From: Hymenoscyphus infarciens
Taxonomy: Eukaryota; Ascomycota; Leotiomycetes; Helotiales; Helotiaceae
Reading direction: 5' to 3'
Assembly: GCA_001414345.1 (NCBI GenBank)
Contig: LLCB01000041.1
Coordinates: 62,001 to 126,000 of the forward strand
DNA length: 64,000 nt
In this document: piece by piece, positions 49,330 through 60,025 of the stretch
Layout: the number at the start of each line of letters is the position of its first letter
Numbering within the stretch: the stretch's first letter is position 1
Notes under the pieces: generated by a model
Seen by the model: only the letters and a program-made list of their open reading frames with translations
What the model was told of the DNA's origin: nothing
The model's database searches: none
Program-made: the position numbers and the translations under genes

Positions 49330-51769
49330 TTACGGAGGGGTTGTCGTGTCCTTTGGGGTATCCATTTGCGTATCCGTTGACTTCTCCCCCAGCATCACTT
49401 TTGGTTTCTCCATTGGATTCTCCTTCGGCAACTCTTTCGGCTTCTCCTTTGGCTTCTCTGTTAGCTTCCCCGTTGCCCTACCCATTGCCGCTGCTTTCTT
49501 TACATCAATGTGTGTATTTAAAAAGCTCAACATCAGTCCTCCCGTAAGCAGAAACTCACTATCAGCCCTGATTGCATCCCCTTTGTGGATATACAGCTCA
49601 TCCTTTCTCAATTTGAGCAAAACGTCAACGATTTTCCTCTGGTCAGTTGATGATCTACTTTTCTCAATACGCTCCAAGGTTTGATTGCAAACGCCACAGA
49701 GATAAAGGCCACAACCAATGAATTCCGGATCGACAGTATCGGCCAAGACCCGGGCTGGATTTTTGTTGAACGACTTGGAAGAATGTGTGTGTGGTGCGGT
49801 ACACCGGAACTCTGCGACCGAGGAACAAACAGTGCACCATTTTGTGTTCATGGCTAGACTTCCTCCTCCATTTCGCTGTCCCGCGAGCATAGCCTCGAAA
49901 GAGTTCTGGATGGCTTCCTCGTTGTACGAACGTGGGTCTACATCTTGCAATGGGACAATTCTGTGTGAGCGACAAGTTGTGATACGAACTCGGTAGTATG
50001 TGCAGATTGTGCACATCTTTGTGTTGGTACCATGTTCAGCAAAATGTCCCCCGGAAACTTCAACATTCCCCTTTTTGCCTCCGTATGGGATGATTTCAAC
50101 CTCTTTGATACCATCGCCCCACATACCAAAGTAAGGGTTTTTGCAGAATCGACACGGATCGCTACCATCTCCGGGAGGATTGTGATTGAATTTGATTGGA
50201 TGAGCGAAGGGGGTCAAGATCAGTTTATGATGAATCCCGTCGGTGGAAGCCGCGAGATGTGGAGACTTGGGAAGCTGAAAGCTCTTTCTCATAGCTCCTT
50301 CCCCCTGAGACTTGTTCACGATACGTTTTGTCTTCTTTGGGCTTGATTTCTTGGTTGGCGCCTTCCGTTTCCCCTTTGAATATTTCGCAGCCAGCTTCGC
50401 AGCCTTTCTTTTGGCCTTTTGAGCTGCCCTCTCATCTTGTGCCTTCTTTTCGTACTTTTCCCGATCTTCTGGCTCCACCTCGAGAAACGTGCATTCTTTA
50501 TTTGATTTTTTGCAGGCACTGCATGGTCCCCTGTCTGATCTGCTTCTCAATGAGCACTTGATCTTGGGCACGCTATTACGGCATTGCTGACAAGGGACAT
50601 ACATTCGCGGGAATGGGTCTGCTGGAGGTGGGGGTGTTTTGATGTTGGCAAAGCGTCTACCGTAGCTTGAATCTTCATCCAATGGTGGTGCGATACATGT
50701 CAGATCATCTTCTTCGCAATCGTCGCACTTTGCAACTCCTTTGCCACTGCGTGATATTAGCTTACATCTTTCTCATTGCTCTAATTATTTTTGGACAATT
50801 TGAAATATTGTTCCAGAAGGTTTGGAAGAATTGAAAAGTTTATTTGTTCATTATCCCAAACCTTTTGGTAAATGGCTGTGATTATCCGAGACGTTTTAGA
50901 AGAATGAGCAATTCGATTTCCCCATTCTCCTAAACCTTCTCGAATAATTATTTCCTGAAAAGGAAATAACGTCCTCCCGGCAAGAAATAGGTGCTAAAAA
51001 AGGGATATACATACCCATTCTTTGTGTAAGAGCATTGGATCTTCTGTTTCTTGCAATTGTTACAAGCCCTTTTGAGTTTGGGGGGAACGATTAACTCGCA
51101 TTCGTAGCCAGCATCTTCGCATGCTGCACAAGGCCATACTAGTGGATCATCGATAAGAGAGCAACAATCATCGCTGCGAAGGAAACAAGCTTTGCAACCT
51201 CGCCTTTGTGGGTGTCCTTCCGTCAGGTCTTCGATTTTTCGGCCATCGCTTCTAGTGAAGGTTAGTGAGATATAGACAACTTTCACAGGTTACACGCACC
51301 TTTCCATTGGAGCTGCACCTAATTTGCGGCGGGTTTTGGTCTTGCGACGAGGTAGGGGAGAGTCAGGATCATCGGAGGAATCCGGAGACTCATCATCGGA
51401 CTTCGGACCTGGTGTAATTGATCTCAAATATGCCTTTCCTTTTTCCCCCTCAAAGACGAATGACATGGGAAAACTGTAGCCGACTGGAACCCTTTTAGTT
51501 TTCGGACTGTTATCGTCGTCGTCGTCATTAGAACTTCGGTCAACTCTAGGCCTCTTTGGCGGAGGTGGTGTCAAGCGGCCTCCTCTTGGATTATAGGTTC
51601 CACTGGTATCCTGGTCAAGCCATGAACTTGTCATGCCCACACTGGTTGTAGACACCCTTTGTCTTGAGTTGAATTCGATGGCAAGCTCCCGCATATGGTC
51701 ATTTGCTGATAAGGCTCTACGTTCTTCCACCTCCTTTTGGAGGAAGTCCTGATTGAAGAAGTCGCCCAT
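49330..51769 (-). CDS. Cysteine-cluster protein with three tandem Zn2Cys6-like modules
   Basis: Three exons: 51769-51300, 51251-51015 and 50746-49330, giving 707 residues. The N-terminal 150 residues are acidic/Ser-rich with PPPPKRPRV (likely nuclear) and DDDDD. Three consecutive blocks each match C-x2-C-x6/8-C-xn-C-x2-C-x6-C. They are C176-C208 (GCKACFLRSDDC...PCAACEDAGYEC), C220-C253 (ACNNCKKQKIQC...KCDDCEEDDLTC) and C288-C321 (PCQQCRNSVPKIKC...PCSACKKSNKEC). A long Lys/Ala-rich basic helix follows (about 330-385), then further paired Cys (DPCRFC, KMCTICTYY...TTC, KWCTVC...FRC, CGLYLCGVC) and a Lys-Pro-Glu-rich C-terminus. I know of no functional assignment. Multiple zinc clusters plus basic regions suggest a nuclear DNA- or chromatin-binding protein. 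The second intron (50,747-51,014, 268 bp) is long because it holds a hairpin repeat. Confidence 0.85.
50813..50943. repeat. Two tandem short hairpins inside an intron, copies 2 and 3
   Basis: Unit 50,813-50,868 has arms CCAGAAGGTTTGG and CAAACCTTTTGG. Unit 50,889-50,943 has arms CGAGACGTTTTAGAAGAATG and CATTCTCCTAAACCTTCTCG. Both resemble the hairpin at 35,396-35,450. Together they account for about half of the intron. Confidence 0.6.
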
Positions 51770-51805
51770 GATGGCGTGGAAGAAATCAGTGCAAGAGGTG
51801 GTGGG

Positions 51806-52290
51806 AGTGCTTCGTAAGAAATGCAAATGTGCTGCGATGTTCCGTAAAGTATGACAAGAGGTGGCAGAAATCAATGTAAGGAATCGTAAGTGTGCTTCGA
51901 CGACAATTTAAATGCGTTGGGATGTTGTGGTGGAGGATGGCGGAATAGGAAACAGGGAGTTGAAAAGTCTAAGTTGAGGTGGAAGGTGCGAACTAATGTA
52001 AGTGACTGTAAGAGTGCTTCGTAGACAACGCAGATGTGCTGCGATGTTCTGCTAGAGGCTATGAAGATGTTTATGGTAGGAAAGTGGTTGATGAAATCCC
52101 TAATATGAGTTTGCAGTTGAGAACCAATGCAAGTTACCCCCGAAGTTCTGTGAAGACAATGCAAATGTGTTGTGATGTAGTGGTAGAGGAAGTGAAGAGG
52201 TTGTTGGTAGAGACCTCAAGGTTAATGCAATGTAAAGGTGTGATGTGTCGTATAGTGTTGTGGTATGATGTTGTGATAGAGGTTGTGAGG
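51806..52290. repeat. Degenerate tandem repeat, about 120-130-bp period
   Basis: Four diverged units begin with a common block like GTGCTTCGTAGACAACGCA and then GATGTGCTGCGATGTT. They start near 51,806, 51,890, 52,011 and 52,139, and each continues into a purine-rich GAGGTGG/GAGGCTATGAAG stretch. The array runs immediately upstream of, and slightly past, the start of the Cys-cluster gene. Confidence 0.65.
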
Positions 52291-52978
52291 AGGAGGGAAA
52301 CAGATGAAGGGGTGTCAAATGTGAAGGTGAGGTTGTGACAACATTCAAAGACCAAAGGCCTTAGAAATGAAAACAGAAAGGACTGTAGTAGCTCTCATGG
52401 TGTTTTTTCTTTTCTTTGAAAACCCCTCGGAAGTCTCGGTGGCTTCTCGACTTTGACCACACGGCCAATTAATTCACTTCTTCGCTGCTTCTCCTCTTCC
52501 TAATGGCACCTTCATCTCTTTACTTAACGCCATTGATCCGTTGGATCAATGCCCCAGATACAACGAGGCTTAGAAGATTGATATCAATTTGATGATATAC
52601 AATTGTTGGAAGTGAAAATGTTTATGAAATCTCACTGAGAATATAAAGTATGATTCAGCCTGCTCCTAGGCTAATTATAAGTTCAGATTCACAGTGGGTT
52701 TCAGGCTTCCAAATAACAAGCCACAGTTGTGGAACTGACGGGGTAATATTTCGCTGTTTAGTTAATAAGCTCAAGTAACTCGAATTAATAAGAGAAGTAC
52801 TAACAGTGAAGAACAATGACTGTCCAAGATTCATGTCAGATGTTCACTGAATTCTGAGTAGATCGCGAGTCCGCTGATCGCTGATCCTGATCGCCGTGAG
52901 AGGGGTTGATGTGATTAATGTTCAAGTCAAACCAACCAATTGTAAGTAGTGGTGCCAAATAACGAGACGAGGCTCAAA
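52291..52978. other. Intergenic, nothing recognised
   Basis: No motif, tRNA or coding frame supported between the tandem repeat and the small membrane-protein frame. Confidence 0.5.
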
Positions 52979-53383
52979 TTAAAGCACATCAATCCAGCCT
53001 CTAATGGCAAGTATAATTGATAAAATAGCATCGTCCATATTCCAGCAAAAATCATAGCCAAACTCCATGGCGTAGAACAGGAAGTAAACAGTAAATATCA
53101 TATGTAAGATATCTTCGATCGGGTCCTCATTTCTGAAGAGGCGCCGCTGCAAGAGGCCAAGGTAGAAGACGTAGAGGAGTAGAATTGTCATGCGGAAGAA
53201 TAGGTGGGCGAGAGGGCTTTCCGTGGGTTCGTGCCGATTCATGGGAAGAAGAGATGAGATTGAGAAGAGACCCATGAACCCCATGTTGTCAAGTTTGCGG
53301 GCGCATGCACGTTTTTCAAATACCGCCGTCTCGAGTTTTTGAGGGATTGGGATGTTGATGTTGATGTTGATGTTGATGTTCAT
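52979..53383 (-). CDS. Possible small membrane protein, 134 residues
   Basis: A single frame with three likely membrane segments (RMTILLLYVFYLGLL; ILHMIFTVYFLFYAM; AILSIILAIRGWI). The first residues, MNINININI, are coded by a (GATGTT)n microsatellite, so the true start may be a later Met (for example MGFMGLF). I recognise no family. It is divergent from the histidine phosphatase gene, with a GGGGC array between them. Gene status is uncertain. Confidence 0.35.
   Translation of the reverse strand: MNININININIPIPQKLETAVFEKRACARKLDNMGFMGLFSISSLLPMNRHEPTESPLAHLFFRMTILLLYVFYLGLLQRRLFRNEDPIEDILHMIFTVYFLFYAMEFGYDFCWNMDDAILSIILAIRGWIDVL
53351..53380. repeat. (GATGTT)n microsatellite
   Basis: Five hexamer copies, coding for Asn-Ile repeats if the minus-strand frame is translated. 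Confidence 0.9.
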
Positions 53384-53416
53384 TAATTGACGGGTCGAAA
53401 TCGTTGGGGAGCGAGC

Positions 53417-53446
53417 GGGGCGGGGCGGGGCGGGGCGGGGCGGGGC
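53417..53446. repeat. (GGGGC)n array, G-quadruplex-capable
   Basis: Six runs of four G separated by single C on the plus strand, in the short divergent region between 53,383 and the phosphatase start at 53,610. Four or more G4 runs with 1-nt loops fit the standard G-quadruplex pattern. Confidence 0.85.
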
Positions 53447-53609
53447 ATATCGCTGACCAATCAGACGCTAGCGGAAACGCGCTAAAATATTTTCGTTTCC
53501 CTTCAAAAAGCTTCGTCTTTCCCAGCTCTTTCGCCGCTTTGCACCTTCAACATTCAAGCATGATTGCTAGTTGAATCAACACCACCAATCTCCTCCCCTC
53601 TGCGGCGGG

Positions 53610-54613
53610 ATGAGGCTTCTATTGATCAGACACGGCGAGACTGTCGACAACGTCGCGAATCTCTGGTACGCTTCTCTCCATGCGCCGCCATGCGACACCT
53701 CCCCCTCCCCCTCCAACCATAGCTCGTGCTAACCATGCCCAGTGCTGGCGTAAGAGATTCTGCCCTTACAAACCATGGCGTCCTTCAAGCCAATCGACTC
53801 GGCGCACATCTTGCTGCAACTGATGTAAATATTTCCCATATCTTCTCATCAGACTTGCAGCGTGCGGCCGTCACGGCGGAAGCCATTCGCACAGCACAAG
53901 TTACGTCCTCACCCGAGACGACCCAACTCACCATACTGCGCGAGCAAGATTTTGGATTTTATGAGGGCAGACCATATTCCGAGCTTCGTGGTGTAGCCCA
54001 GAAAGCAAACCTGGGAGCTCGCAACAACCCTGGATTCACGGACGTCGAGTCAAAACCAGCAATGCGGGCAAGGATGGAGAGCTTCATTGATCTTCATCTT
54101 GCTGGCTTATTTGCGGAGGCTTCTCCAGACCACACCGTGGCAGTAGTCGCCCACGGTATTATACTCAGTCATCTTTGGGGGGGTGTTCTGAATCGCTTCC
54201 ATCCCCATGATGTGGTTGTCTCCCCTACCGCCATATTGGAGGATCGGGGATTGGGTCTTGAACATATTGGTCGATGGTCAAACACTGGAGTTTTGGACCT
54301 CGAAGTTAAGCCCAAAGCTATTGCTGTAAAGCGTCTAGATGATCCAGAAACAGAGCTTACAACGGAAGAAGTACCACTGGCACCCGTTGTTGTGGCCGAT
54401 CCTTCTCCTCCAATCCAGCCTACCTTGGTTGCCCCGACACCTCCGCCAACCAGCACACCCTTCCTAGGCTTGCTTCTTTGTGTTAAGGCAATCAATAACC
54501 AAGACCACCTCAAGGGTTTGAAAAAGACTCGAGGTGGCATCGGGAGCTTGAAGCATGACTCTAGCCAAAAGACCATGGACTCTTTTGTCAAGAAGAAGCC
54601 GAGGGTAGAATAG
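53610..54613 (+). CDS. Histidine phosphatase / phosphoglycerate mutase-like protein
   Basis: Two exons: 53610-53665 and 53743-54613, around a 77-bp GTACGC...CAG intron, giving 308 residues. The start is fixed by the catalytic motif right at the N-terminus: MRLLLIRHGETVDN, with nucleophile His8. AGVRDSALTNHGVLQANRLG, SSDLQRAAVTAEAI and LREQDFGFYEGRPY follow. The second catalytic His is in VVAHGIILSHLWGG (about 155). The last 100 residues are Pro/Thr-rich with a basic C-terminus (KKTRGGIGS..., FVKKKPRVE). The family comprises cofactor-dependent-PGM-like phosphatases (fructose-2,6-bisphosphatase/TIGAR and others). This divergent form is more likely a phosphatase than a glycolytic mutase; the substrate is unknown. 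Confidence 0.9.
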
Positions 54614-55622
54614 ACTTGGCCACAGTTTGTGGTACAAGTCTACCCTGTATCAAGTAAGTTCTGCAAATTCATTTCACCCTGATTCCCTGTGATATGATTC
54701 GAACCCTTATTCACAGACCTGTTCGGAGCTTCGCTATGAGGACTGACAAAGTACCAACTGCTGTATGATCACAATCTATACAATTTCTCAATACTATGCA
54801 TTTGATGACTTGAATCATTGCTAACAAAATTGTCTTTAGGTCTCCCTTCCAAATATTCACACGAATAAATAACCCTTCTAGGGACGCCCACAAGGTAGGA
54901 AGCTACTTTACATTTAATACCAAACCACACAACCATTTAATACTTCAATTTCCCAAATACTAAGACTATGCCGTGATTATTTCATAACCTCTTGCTACTA
55001 TTGATATCAAAACTTCCTTCTCGTGGCGTTTCCAAGCAACATTATCACCTTGAACTTCGATATTGCTCTATTTTCCAAATCTGAAGTTTCTCAACTCTAA
55101 TATTCTTGCATTTATTCCCAACCCCAAAACCCGACAATTGAACTGATCCTTGAAATCTCGATACGCACCAAAAGAATTCGACCCAAAGAAACGCAGTGTG
55201 ACTTTTTGTGTGAGCTGGGAGTAACCTGATGATCTGAATATTTGTATTACCAAGCATTCTCCAAACTATTTCATAGTGATACATTGCCGCTCTTCTTACT
55301 CCTCATGTTGTGAAGCGGAATTTGCCGTGAGGGACCAACCATCTTCAAAGGAAGGAGCAGCTGGATCACTTCATGAACGCAGCCAGAAGAAGCTGGACTC
55401 GAGGAGGGACGGAAGGAGTTTCCATTTCATAGGTAGTGCCGGGGAAAATAGTACATTCACTGCACCTGCCTTCCACGTGCCTTCTTACCCACACAGGAAG
55501 CCACGTTTAAGGCGCCACACCCTTCCCCCTCAAAATTCCCGCACAAAGCCATAATTCCTTTCTCCCTAGAGCCAAGTAAGTGAATGTATGTTATCCAATC
55601 AATGGACTTCACATCTTGTGAA
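54614..55622. other. Intergenic between the phosphatase and tRNA-Trp
   Basis: Small ORFs on both strands without motifs. A TTCGAACCC string at about 54,690 looked tRNA-like but does not fold. No feature supported. Confidence 0.5.
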
Positions 55623-55694
55623 GGACTGCTGGCGCAACGGCAGCGCGTCCGCCTCCAGAGCGGAAGGTTATCCGTTCAAATCGGGTGTGGTTCA
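55623..55694 (+). tRNA. tRNA-Trp (anticodon CCA), no intron
   Basis: The 72-nt cloverleaf folds by eye. The acceptor GGACTGC pairs with GTGGTTC (including G-T pairs). The D-arm is GCGC-AACGGCA-GCGC. The anticodon stem TCCGC/GCGGA surrounds CTCCAGA, so the anticodon is CCA. The T-arm ATCCG-TTCAAAT-CGGGT matches TTCRANY. A T-rich stretch (TTTCTTTTTTG at about 55,719) lies just downstream and could end Pol III transcription. An inverted-repeat element follows 180 bp later. Confidence 0.93.
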
Positions 55695-55873
55695 AGACCT
55701 CATTATTCTGTTGATTGGTTTCTTTTTTGAATTTTTGGCATGTTGTTTGATAGAATGGCACCGTGTAGAATGGGAGAGTGAAATCTGTGAATTAATTTTT
55801 GGAGGGTTGGAATGAGGGGTGATGCTATTTTTAGTGTTCTTGGCTTCGTGCTACATGCACTAACTTGGCTTTG

Positions 55874-56164
55874 GCTAAATCCCCTGACCCTTTTGACTAA
55901 ATCGCCTGACTCTAACCCGATTAGGCACTCTTATCGGGCTTGTATAACACTAATTCTCTATTCTAAGGGATAGTGACCTTGTTTTCGAGGTTAGGGTTAG
56001 TGGCTAGAGGTTAGGGTTAGTTAGGGTTAGGGATCGGGTATGGGTTAGGGCTAGGGATTAGGGTTAGTGATATATGATTCTGCACTTTAGTAGTGTTCGG
56101 GACCGGAAAACGTCCTAATTTGGTTAGATCAGGCGATTTAGTCAAAAGGGTCAGGGGATTTAGC
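55874..56164. mobile_element. 291-bp inverted-repeat element containing telomere-type repeats
   Basis: The left end GCTAAATCCCCTGACCCTTT (55,874-55,909 in full) is repeated perfectly in inverted orientation at 56,129-56,164: 36 bp identical. Weaker matching extends to about 52 bp each side (CTAACC..ATTAGG). The interior holds TTAGGG repeats. No coding frame. It looks like a MITE or foldback element; no certain target duplication is visible. Confidence 0.8.
55991..56068 (+). repeat. Interstitial telomere-like repeat (TTAGGG, degenerate)
   Basis: Six exact TTAGGG hexamers plus variants (TTAGTGG, CTAGGG, TTAG) in under 80 bp. TTAGGG is the usual telomere unit of filamentous ascomycetes. The array lies well inside gene-containing DNA. 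Confidence 0.85.
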
Positions 56165-57364
56165 AAAACTCACTAACTTCTGTGTAAGGGGTGGTCAACG
56201 GAACAATATCTACTGGATGACATAGTACGAAAGCATCTTGGATGATGAAATTAAAATTAATTAGATGAAGGGACGTGATCTAGTATGATGAAGATTCACA
56301 TCCTTTAATTATCTGCTACATTCACAGTTTGTTTGTCGCATAATTCTTTATTCAAGTGCACACTAGACGAGGGCGGGCACTACCTCCAAAAAGCCCGGAA
56401 AATTGTGTATTATCTCAGGAGTTCTATCATAATTAAATCAATTGTTTCAGTACAAACAGCTTCTCGTGGTTTACCTAGAAAATTGATGGTTTTGAAAATT
56501 GGTTTTGACTTTGGACTCTTCGTAGGTAGCCCAGCAATAGTGATGGTATTTTCGTGCTGTTTATAGGTAACCTGCAAACTGCCGGATTTCCATCAAGCTA
56601 TGCACTGGTAACCTACGTCTTGCTCAACCACTCCCTAGGTAGTCCTATTACTGAAGGAAATGATTGCTAGTCGAGTTGTAACTTTACCATCTAATAAAGT
56701 TGGAGGGGAAAAATGTCGAGAAGGCAGAGGGAGAGATTTCGAGGAACTTTCAATGGCTACCATACTATCTTGGATACGTTGAATTAGATATAATGACATT
56801 TGCTCCCACTTGAGTAGCCCAATTTGCGCTTCAACATGTCATTTTTCCTTTCAAATTTAACCCCCTAATGGAGTCGCTGCCAGAATCTATTCCATACGGC
56901 ATACACTACAAGCACCTTCCTCTTGAAAGGTTGCGACCTCAACCACGACTCGACCATGCCTCGACCTGTATCTTCAGACTTTGGCATTTTCGTCCTTGGC
57001 CAGGTCTTGGGGTCGCTCCTTCTTCGTTTGCTTCAGTTCTGGCCACAAGCACAACGCGACCAGGCCTCAAAATTGACACAAGAATTTCAGCAGTTCCCAA
57101 GATTTATGAATAAGTACACACAAAGACTTTACATAACTAAAAATACAAATTAAGGAAACCCATAAACCCCATTTCCCAAACCGACTCCTGGTATCTAAAG
57201 CAACTGCACCTTGAACCGGTCCTCCCACAGAACTCCCCAACCCGCTACATAAAACACAACAGAAAGGATAGCAAAAATAAAAATACAACAAATAATACAA
57301 GAAGAAATCAACAACTTCCTTTCCAAGAACCACTCAGTAGAAAATGGACAACCCACAAATCCCA
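56165..57364. other. Intergenic, nothing recognised
   Basis: 3' flank of the CorA-like gene and spacer. Short ORFs (for example 56,868-57,113) have no motif. Confidence 0.5.
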
Positions 57365-60025
57365 TCAAAGCCCCGCCCTACTTAACCCCTTCATGCCTCC
57401 AAGTCTATCTTTCTCCCTCTTATCTCTACCCTTATTTCCACCCCAACTTTCCACGCCCCCTAAAATCCTCGGAACACCCCATATTCCCAGCAAAAACAGA
57501 GCCGGAACCACACCACTCAGACTCAACCCCGTCGCCAAATTGGGACTCACTCCTCGCTCCCAATCGGAAAAGTAATCTACACCATAAGTCGCCAACAGCA
57601 GGAATCCAAAGAGGAGCCAAACGAGGAGTTTAAGTGGATTTTTATGGTAGAGAAGTGTTGTTGTGAGGTTGGTGAGGAAGGTCAGGGAGGTGATGGAGAA
57701 GGAGAGGATGAATGAGGGTGTGGATATTGGGTTTTGGCCAGCGTGGGGGAGGGAGGGGAGACGGAGTTTGGGGTTCGCGGTGCCGGCGTGGGAGAAGGAG
57801 AGTGGGAGGATCCAGTAGATTGTTAGGTAGTAGATTAGGAATATGAGGGGTGTGAATTTTGGTGATTTTCGGAGGGAAGTTGTCGATTGTGAGATGGTAC
57901 GGATTATGGAGGGGAGCGTGAGGTTGAGGAATGAGGCAAGGATTGGAAGAATGGGGAAGAGGAATAGAAACAGAGCTAAGGAAAAGTAGTATGGCTGTAG
58001 TGGCGGGCTGTTCGCTACTGTTGGGGGTGCTTTGGTTTTGTTGGCTGATAGGACGGAAGGATCGATGGTTGGTGTTTGTGTTGGTATTGAAGATGTAGCG
58101 GTTTCGAGGGTGGAAAATGCTGTCACGGTGACTTGACGAGCTGCTAGTGCTGTTGCTGGCAATTTCGCTGAAGCAGCTGTTGGAAAGATGGTTGCTACGG
58201 GTGCTGTCGCCAAAATTTGTGTTGAAGTTGGATTGTTTTGTCGAAAGATGAGTGAGGGTGAGGTAACATTCATACTCATTATGCCCTACACTTTCATTAG
58301 TTCAAATTCTTCCACTCGCTAACTAGACGAGGAAGGTTTCAAAAGGCAACTTACAATCAGCAAAGAGATCGGAACCCAAACAATCACAATCCAAGTCAAC
58401 GTCGAAACCTGCCGGCACTGGAGTAACATCCGATGCTCCTTCATCAGCACACTCTCGGAACGAATCTTTTCCCTCAAGTGATCTTCCAACTGCTCCATCA
58501 AAAATTCCATGTCCCCTCTTTTTTCCTTCAAAAACTCCCCTTCGATAGTTGTTGCTGCATTCTCTTGATTTCGAGCCTTTCCGTTTCCCTTATGTTTCAC
58601 AACAGCTGCTAGATCCCGAGCAATACCGTACGCGTGGCTAAGTCCCATCAATGCCGAATCTCGACAAGAATCAAGATGCGAGAGATGATTGATGATGTTT
58701 GCAGACGGAGAATGACGTGATAGAAAAGACAAATGATGAATCTCATCACTTGCCTGCTGCAAGAATAACGCTGTATCTCGAACAATAATCTCAAGTATGA
58801 TGAAAATAGGTAGGAGAGAATAGCCTGTACTTTGAGGTGCTGATTGAAGCAAAAGCATAAACGGCCAAACGTCTGGATCATCGGGTTTCCGTGTGCGTAA
58901 AAAATATTTTATGTCATTTATCAGCGATGACTCCTCGGTTGATGAAAATTCACTGCTGTGTGGTTTGTTGTTGATTGTCATCATAACTCGTCGAGGTCCT
59001 GGTATTGCTCGGTCGTCTTGGTAGAACACTTCAGCGTATGAGCAATGAGGTGGCTCTGCATAGTCTTCTCGAGAGAATGTCGAGAACCCACTGCCATACT
59101 TTGGAGCAGACCGCTGCCAAGTAAAACTAAACGAAGCCGTCGTCCTGTCGAATATACGACAGCACTGTGCCAGTTGTGCTTTCGATGCCGATGAAGTTTC
59201 TTGGCGTCCTCGGGATGGTAATTCGATTGTAAGTCGAGGTGATGACAAGCGTGCTCTCGTAGACTCCGGTTTCTCCTGTTTTGGGTTTGCTGTGTCTGGA
59301 TGAGACGTTTCTGTCGTAATATAATTTGAGATCTTGGAAACTTTGAACGTTTTGCATTTGCAATTTACGAAAGTGTGAGCAAGGAATTGACGTCGAAATT
59401 CCGGTAGGGAAAGATGATCCACTTTAAGTAACTCCTCAGGGCGTTCGATACTTCTGAAAGCACATTCCGATAGTCCACCCCATGCCTGCTCCACTTCGAT
59501 ACCAATAGCTACTCGCGGAAACCTTAGAACACCCCCTAATCGCCCTATTGCCGATGAAAGAAGACGTGCTGGAAGCGAGAGTACCTGTTCGGGAAGTGGT
59601 GATGTGTTAATAATACTAAAAGGGGTTATCATTAGCAACAGTCTAATTGAAATAATTCAAGAAACCCACCAGAGTTGTAACTGCGAAGATGGTGACGACT
59701 TGGCAGTTTGTTTTAGTGCTGATCTTAGCTTTATTAAACACGTTGCGAAAGTGTCGCTTTTTGAAACCCGAAAAGCAGTACTCGACCTCGCACTGAATTC
59801 CTGGTACCAAAAAAGATTCTCCGATAATTCCACACTCGCTTTCCTCTCCAAATGGTTGAAATCGTGTTCCAGGTTCCTGATCCCCTTCTTCAGCCGACCC
59901 CCTGACCGTCGGCGTAATGGCCCCGATACATTCTGGGACCCTGCCTCCAAATCATTCCTTGACGGTTTTCGTAGTATGTAATTTTGCTGCGGTTCTTGAA
60001 CTTGACTGCTAAAACTTGAAAACAT
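57365..60025 (-). CDS. Large CorA-like multi-membrane protein
   Basis: Three exons: 60025-59670, 59615-58355 and 58285-57365, giving 845 residues. Exons 2 and 3 look like two separate genes, but the GTAAGT donor at 58,354 and TAG acceptor at 58,286-58,288 join them in phase. The donor falls within the first membrane helix. The soluble N-terminal 500 residues are mixed with helical stretches (KYFLRTRKPDDPDVWPFMLL, ...GDMEFLMEQLEDHLREKI). Then comes TWIVIVWVPISLLIGIMSMNVTSP, a membrane helix ending at a G-x-M-x-MN-like site as in CorA metal transporters (GMN). The rest has a Thr/Ser-rich loop and five to six more membrane segments (ALFLFLFPILPILASF, PLIFLIYYLTIYWIL, LLVWLLFGFLLLATYG, VPALFLLGIWG). 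CorA relatives have only two helices, so this is an extended fungal form; transport activity is unproven. Confidence 0.78.

Noticed and set aside
54685..54700. tRNA T-loop string (TTCGAACCC)
   Set aside because: Neither strand folds into a T-stem, and no other arms are present.
55988..56070. CRISPR-like or coding repeat
   Set aside because: The units are telomeric hexamers without spacers, in a eukaryotic genome.
58286..58354. End of one gene and start of another (58,319-59,638 and 57,365-58,279 as separate genes)
   Set aside because: A strong donor/acceptor pair joins them in phase and rebuilds a membrane helix with a GMN-like site.
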